This document shows, in pieces, positions 56,408 through 64,000 of a stretch of DNA of 64,000 nucleotides. Below the pieces are notes generated by a model. The model worked only from the letters and a program-made list of their open reading frames with translations, did no database searches and had not been told where the DNA came from. The DNA comes from Perca fluviatilis (taxonomy: Eukaryota > Chordata > Actinopteri > Perciformes > Percidae), in contig NC_053123.1 of assembly GCF_010015445.1 (NCBI RefSeq), positions 9,317,434 through 9,381,433 of the forward strand, written 5' to 3'. How positions within the stretch are numbered: the stretch's first letter is position 1; every line of letters starts with the position of its first letter. A program made the position numbers and the translations under genes.

Positions 56408-56900
56408 GTTAAAGGGGAACTATGCAGTTTTTTTAGCTTAATTTACCTTAACTGAACAGCTTCGGAGTCATTGGAACAGTTATATGACTTTTTTCGAGTT
56501 GAATGGTCGTCGTCTAGCGCCTGTTAGCAGAAAAACCAGCCTTGCAAATTTGTATTAATACAAAAATCACATTTTAAAAATGTCATTTGCATTGCGATTA
56601 AGATAATTATTCTGGGCCATAATCAGCAGCTCAATCACTTTTTCCCTCTTCACTTCACGGAACACTTTTGAACTCACTTTGAACGGTCAATGCTGTTTCT
56701 GATAAAGGACTGTGATTAGTGTCTCCTGTCAGTAGGAAACAAAACACCTATTATGTGTGTGGGGATGTTAAACCTGTTAAACCCATCTTCTCCTTTTATA
56801 ACAGCATTTCTTTCTGACATGTTGGTCGGAAAACCTATAATGATTAACCCTGAATAAAGCTCTTTAAATGCTTTGGGGGAGCTGTGCTGAGGGCCTGTTT
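56408..56900. mobile_element. One-ended MITE-like repeat (TTAAAGGGGAACTATGCAG)
   Basis: The start TTAAAGGGGAACTATGCAG followed by a T run looks like the terminus of a known type of fish MITE. The expected inverted right end is not visible within 600 bp, so the element is truncated or strongly diverged and its right border is a guess. Confidence 0.45.
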
Positions 56901-57009
56901 GGAGGTTAGTTAGTAGTAGTTAGTTAGCAAAAAATATACAAATAAACACACATGTTAAACACACACAATCAATACAAACACCCAGAACCAAATCACTTGT
57001 TATTTAGCC

Positions 57010-57015
57010 TTTATT
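57010..57015 (-). promoter_or_regulatory. nrp2: Candidate poly(A) signal of nrp2
   Basis: On the minus strand, AATAAA here follows an AT-rich stretch containing TTCTGTTTTAATG and is the best such signal I noticed downstream of the nrp2 stop codon. It would imply a 3' UTR of about 4.35 kb. A second AATAAA near 58650 lies inside a transposon. Confidence 0.3.
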
Positions 57016-57213
57016 AAATAATAATAATAACATTAAAACAGAATTTTTTCTGTACAAAGTCTACAAACAACAGTTTGAGTTATCTGGCCAGTGCCTTAGG
57101 TGTGTGTATGCCTTAACGTGTTTGTGTGTGTGTCAGTGTGTATATGTGTGTATCCTTCGAGACAAAAGAGGTAATACCATCTGAACTTCCAGAACGATAG
57201 TGTTGAAGCTAGC

Positions 57214-57251
<38 letters not shown>

Positions 57252-57441
57252 GTGAGAGAGAAAATAGTTGACATGTTTGTGTGTTTCTGTATGATTTTGT
57301 GTTCATTTTTAGCCATTGGCACACAATGTACTCACTGTTTAATGTGTGTGTTTGTGTGAGAGAGAAAGAAAGAGTCAGATAGCAATGGGGGGAGAGAGAG
57401 AAAGAGAGAGAGAGAGAGAGAACGAGAAAGAGAGAGAGAAA
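57214..57441. repeat. (GA)n microsatellites
   Basis: GA units fill about 57214-57248. A less regular GA tract fills about 57392-57441. Confidence 0.9.
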
Positions 57442-58699
57442 GAGAGCTCAAGGCACTTGGAAAACAGTCCAATGAAAACGCAGTGGGATGGACAGAAATC
57501 CCTCTATCGCTCTGTCCATTGTTCCCTCCCTTCGTCTCTCCGTCCATGAGCATCTTTCAACACCTTTTTTTTCTAACCCCCCTATTTTCTTCATTTATTT
57601 CATCTCAGCAGGCCTCCTGACTACGGTAAATCCGTGCATGCTCTCTAACAGGAAGGGATGAGAGAGAAAGGCAAAAAGACAAGTGTGACATGACATGTTG
57701 GACTCATTTCCCTCTTTCCTTCCTCTCTTTTTTCTCTTTTGATTTGTCCCCCAGAGGTCAGCAACTTCACAGCTTCAGGAAACACAAAAAGGTCTTTCTG
57801 GGATTGACATTGAAAATGACAATGAGAAAGAAAAATACAAAGAAGACAGGGAGAGGACAGCGTCTGGTCCTCCAATTACATTTTTTAAGATTTCTGTCTG
57901 CGTCACTGACTCTCCCTCACGGTGTTGTCCACCTGTCCTGCTGACATGTTTGTTTGTCTTATTTGCCATCAGTCTACGGATATGTTTCCATGTAGAGAAT
58001 CACCTGCCTAAAAGCCCTACAATTGTTCAGATGAACATTTTCATATGAATCTTACAAAGACTTTGACTGACTATGCTGACAAGTTAATCAAATGTTCCCG
58101 ACCACAGCTTGAACAGTCTGCAAGTTAAAAAGTGATATCTTTAACAGCAGATAGTTTACTTCAAATGCAAGGTCTGCTGCCATGGGTTATGTTTCCATTT
58201 AAAATGTACCCACAATGCAACAGTCTCCCACGATTTACATTAATTTGCAGCTAGGAAAACATTGATAAAGCACACACAGAAGTAATGGTGTGGAGGTCAG
58301 GATGGATGGCATGCTGACAAAGTGCTCCAGTATCACGCCAGAAGTGATTTTGTTTCAACTTTTTAACTATGACCACAACCTTTAGAAATTACTTTTAGTT
58401 GTCAAAGCATCACCATAACAACTCAAGTTATAAATTAGTTAGATAGTTTTCATCGTCATACGTGTAAATTGTCGGAAAACATGTTAAAGTTGGCGATATG
58501 TTTAACATAAGCATTTTGTCAATATGCTAATTCAAAAACTTCTGAGGGGCATTAAAGTTACCCTGTGGAGTTTTCTCGTAAACATACAAAGTTATGGTCT
58601 AACAAATGTCTTGAATGCATTTCCTTCCTCATAAAAGTAATTGCAAAGCCTTTATTCCCACTGGTAATTTAAAATCCTTGCAAGTTTGCGGTCTTCTTC

Positions 58700-59226
58700 T
58701 AGCCTAGAAATCTAGACGCACCCTAGCGGAGGCAAATGTAATTTGCAGTCAGGGTCAGTCTAGTAACTCTCCGTTGGCTTGCGAGCTGGAAAAACCAAAC
58801 TCCAGTCAGGCCAATCGAATCGTGTATAGAGTCGGTGGGCGGGCTTAACATAATAACGGCAGAGTTGCGACGGTTCCGCGTAAATTCCCTGCTACTTGAA
58901 AACAAAGATGGCTGCTGCTGCTGGCGAAAAGCAGTCTTTCGAATCGGCTTTGGCCGCAACTCTGGAAGACTTGGAGTTAAGCTTTTCTTTGAGAAAAGAA
59001 CGGCACTGAAGTCATTCTTAAAAAAGGAAGATGTTTTCGGAGTTTTGCCGACCAGATACGGCAAAAGTTGAATCTATCAACTAGCGTTGCTCTGGTTGGT
59101 TGTAGCGCTATCCTATTGCGTGCAGAGGGAACTTGAAAGACAACCGTTTATCCCTACCCTCGGATTGAGCCCTGCCAATGGTGAGTTCCCAGACCCAACA
59201 TCTTAATATGGGTCTGGCTCAGGCTA
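58700..59226 (+). mobile_element. hAT-like element carrying a helicase-like fragment, copy 2
   Basis: It runs from TAGCCTAGAAATCTAGACGC to GGGTCTGGCTCAGGCTA and matches 13701-14205 in reverse. The direct repeat GTCTTCTTC on both sides (58691-58699 and 59227-59235) fits the 8-bp target duplication of hAT transposons. It is inserted into the MITE above. Confidence 0.85.
58908..59115 (+). pseudogene. RecQ-helicase-like N-terminal fragment, copy 2
   Basis: An ATG at 58908 starts the same MAAAAGE frame as in copy 1. A deletion of about 7 bp, relative to copy 1, near 59000 shifts the frame. In the next frame KKEDVFGVLPTRYGKS is readable, followed by a stop and then IYQLA. The GKS that is deleted in copy 1 is present here. 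An Arg stands where RecQ motif I normally has Gly. Neither copy can make a product. Together they show that the source sequence had a motif I. Confidence 0.55.
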
Positions 59227-59396
59227 GTCTTCTTCTTCCCCGTTGCTGAAAATTGTTGCTTTTTTCCATTCCATGCCAACCGCCAGTCAGTGGAATAGTG
59301 TGAAACCACGTTGCTACATACTTGTGTGCATGCATCAACAGAAAACATCGCTCCATAGTGTTACAAGTGGTCAAAAACTCCACAGGGTACCTTTAA

Positions 59397-61366
59397 GTTC
59401 AAGCTAAGTTTCACCAAAATGTATTTAGCTGAAACCAAATAGTGGCATATTAATGTAATTCTTGGGAGAAACATCTGTATAATGCTGGCCACACATGTTC
59501 ACATGTAACCTGAATATTTGTGTAGGTCCAGTATCCTTACCAGGCGTTTGATAATCTGAGTACAAACCTTTAGTTATGACGTTCAGACATCAACAGGTTA
59601 CTTCTCCTGCATGTAAACATACATTTTTCTCTCTCTTTTCTCTCCTTTTCTTCTCTGTCTGTATATCTTTGTGTGTGTGTGTGTGTGTGTGTGTGTCCTT
59701 CTGTTCAGTCTCTCCAGCAGCACTGGCACTCCTTGATGGCTGTCCTCCGATACAGCGTATACTGTAGTTAGCTTAAGGCTCGATTGTGTGTCCAAGAAAG
59801 TCGACGGTACGATTTCCATTCTCCTCCTTTAGTCATTCCTTCTCCTTCTATTTTTTTGAGTGTCCTTCTTTCAGGGGGGGGGGATGACACTAAGAGCGGT
59901 AAATAAAAGGCAGGATGATTTATCACTCTCAGTCCAGGCCTCTTTTAACACTTGTTCAGACCCCCTGTGCACATACACGGCTCTTTGGCAATCCATAGGT
60001 TGCAATAAAACAATCACTGACATTTTGTCCACAGTGTCTGTCTATCATTTGGGCATCATACAGTCTATAAAGCAAAAAATATAGATATATACCAAAGACA
60101 AACCCTAGAATACTGAATCTAAAGCACGACTCCATAACAGCATGTTAGATTTAGATAAACCTCTGACTTTCTGTCTACCGTCTTTCTTTACCTTTCCTCT
60201 ACTCTTTGTAAAGACTGATCATCTGTAATGGAACATGTGTGAAAATAGAAAAGGACTGAAGTAACAGTTAAGACCATGGAGTCCAACACAATGCTAAAGA
60301 AAGTCTAAAAATGGCGTTACAGGGCGGCTACGAACTGAAGCTGGCTTTTCTTGACCTTTTTTTTTTTCAAACAGACACGAGTCTAAAACATAACAAAAAC
60401 AGTCACCATTACTCTTCTATGCCACTGGTTTCACAAAGCGCAGACCGAGGGCAGACAAAGGAGCGAGCGAGCGCCATATGGCCGGCTAAATGGACGTTTG
60501 AAAAGTCCCAGAACTCATATCTAAAACTTTCAGAAACAAACAGAAAGAAAATGTCCTTTTTCATCCTCTTTTCCTTCTTCACCTTTAGAAATCTAGATTA
60601 ATTTGAGTAGTGTGGTTTGATAGCTTTTAAACTTCTTTAGGGGATAGGCATTCGCTTGATATGTGTTGATTTCAGTAAAAAGTACCCACGATAAATGGTC
60701 CACTGGTGCTGAAGTCTTCACGAACAGTCAGAAGCTGGAGCTTTTTGATTTCAGCATGCCGTCTCTATTGGCCACATTCAAATTCAAGCCGATGAGGACA
60801 AATTTGACATTGCCCTTCTGCAAAGTACCAGTCATTGGTACATCTTCTTCATTAAGAATCCCATTACCGACATTTTAACCAAACACACCAGACTGTGCTG
60901 TCATTTGTGGTCCAAATGTCCAGATTATCATGGGTGCTGTAGTCCATCACTTTCCTAGCTTCATTCCAGTGGCTGGTGGGTTATATTCTATGGTAGATCT
61001 GTCATTCATATTCATTCCTTCATTCATTCATTCACAGGCTTTTAGAATCGAGCAGGCTCTCTCCTGCAGGCGGAGGAGATATGGTACTGTGGGTAGGGGA
61101 GACTGGGATCAGGTGTTCCCCCAGTTTAGGCCTCATAGCATGTAGGGGAGATCAAGTTCCCACTGTTTGGGAATCTCTGGGTTGACCGTTTCCCCCTTTA
61201 GACATTAGAGCAGGATATTAGGTAGGGGACACTGGGGATTAAAATAACAGATAGTGCTTACATTTCATGTTTGCTTTGTCCAAACCGAGAACCAAAATTT
61301 CTATCACCTGGGATCACGGGACGTGTCTTTCCCTATCGTTCTCCAGAGTTCTCCTACTTCTCCTCT
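59397..61366 (-). other. nrp2: Probable 3' UTR of nrp2
   Basis: Downstream of the nrp2 stop codon no exon, transposon or long tandem repeat is visible for about 2 kb. Only a (CATT)n stretch near 61020 stands out. This would fit a long 3' UTR continuing towards the candidate poly(A) signal at 57010. Confidence 0.4.
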
Positions 61367-63382
<2,016 letters not shown>

Positions 63383-64000
63383 CTGTTATAAAGACAGACA
63401 GAATAACAGTATTAATCTTAACCATCTAGTCAAGTAAAGCTACTTTAGAGTCCAAAACAAGTTGTGATAACATCACTCCATTTCTTATGTTGTCAGCACA
63501 CAAGCTACATTTGTAGATGAAAATCAAACACAAATAGCTCAAAGAGTGAGTGATCTTGTTTAAACGGTCTGAAGATATCAGGCTAGACTTCTACACGTGT
63601 AGAAGGGGAGACTTAACTGTGAAAAAAGACACAAATCTGTTTCATAGAAAAATATCACTTTTATTAACTTCACATTCCCCATAATATATTTTCTTTTTAT
63701 TCCAAGACCATGAAATTCAACAAGCTAAAATTCCACATAATACTTTTGAGGCAGGCCGAAGTGCAAGGCTTTGAAGGGTTTGGAAGCTAAATTCTGATTC
63801 AATTTGGTTTCATTCAAGGAAATTGATATTACAATCCTCAGAAAAAATAGAGCAATATATGGGCAGCTGATAACCATTTATTGCTGGGGCAAAGAAACCA
63901 AAAACGTATTATGAAGTGAAATCCTAATAGATATTCAAAAGACAAGAGGAGAAAAACTAATTTAGTAGATATGAAAAAAAGATACGGAGCCTCATTTCCT

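Larger units (their letters stand above)
58552..59396. mobile_element. TTAA-ended MITE interrupted by a second element
   Basis: The left end reads TTAAAGTTACCCTGTGGAG and the right end CTCCACAGGGTACCTTTAA, an inverted pair with TTAA at both edges. Removing the insertion at 58700-59226 and one copy of its target duplication leaves a compact MITE of about 310 bp. It lies in the probable 3' UTR of nrp2. Confidence 0.8.

Overview
This window is vertebrate nuclear DNA, almost certainly from a bony (teleost) fish. It contains GT-AG introns, very dense CA/GT microsatellites, tRNA-derived SINEs, Tc1-, Harbinger-, hAT- and DIRS-type element relics, and the last exons of a neuropilin-2 gene. There are no bacterial or viral gene sets, no CRISPR array and no free-standing tRNA or rRNA gene. 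The species cannot be fixed from the sequence.

Only two genes are supported, and they point towards each other. On the left, on the plus strand, are ten 3' exons (2820-10389) of a gene whose family I do not recognise. They encode the last 334 residues of a Ser/Pro-rich, apparently cytosolic protein ending in a possible PDZ ligand. Its introns have taken up a 1.9 kb foldback element, a SINE fragment and two copies of one hAT-like family. On the right, on the minus strand, are the last two coding exons of neuropilin-2 (61367-63382): the juxtamembrane linker, the transmembrane helix and the cytoplasmic tail ending in CCSEA. The rest of that gene lies to the right of the window.

The roughly 50 kb between them carries no convincing host gene. 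From left to right it holds: the probable 3' UTR of the left gene (10.4-13.2 kb); a SINE and a hAT-like element carrying a RecQ-helicase-like fragment (13.3-14.2 kb); a cluster of MITEs and a SINE (17.5-19.5 kb); a Harbinger-like element with a Myb/SANT remnant, inserted into another dispersed repeat (20.9-21.9 kb); many CA arrays; a suspicious homopolymer block (27.0-27.2 kb); LINE tails (31.5-32.1 kb); a decayed DIRS-type retroelement (34.4-37.4 kb); about 8 kb of a roughly 35-bp AT-rich satellite arranged in alternating orientation (37.7-45.6 kb); a long perfect palindrome (46.75 kb); a decayed Tc1 element (52.5-54.2 kb); and a nested pair of elements (58.55-59.4 kb), the inner one being a second, inverted copy of the helicase-carrying element. 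The probable long 3' UTR of nrp2 fills 57-61.4 kb.

The most interesting structures are the inverted higher-order satellite, the Harbinger-like insertion whose empty site can be read 25 kb away in the same window, and the paired elements that carry a piece of a RecQ-like helicase gene. I found no evidence of a new multi-gene system.
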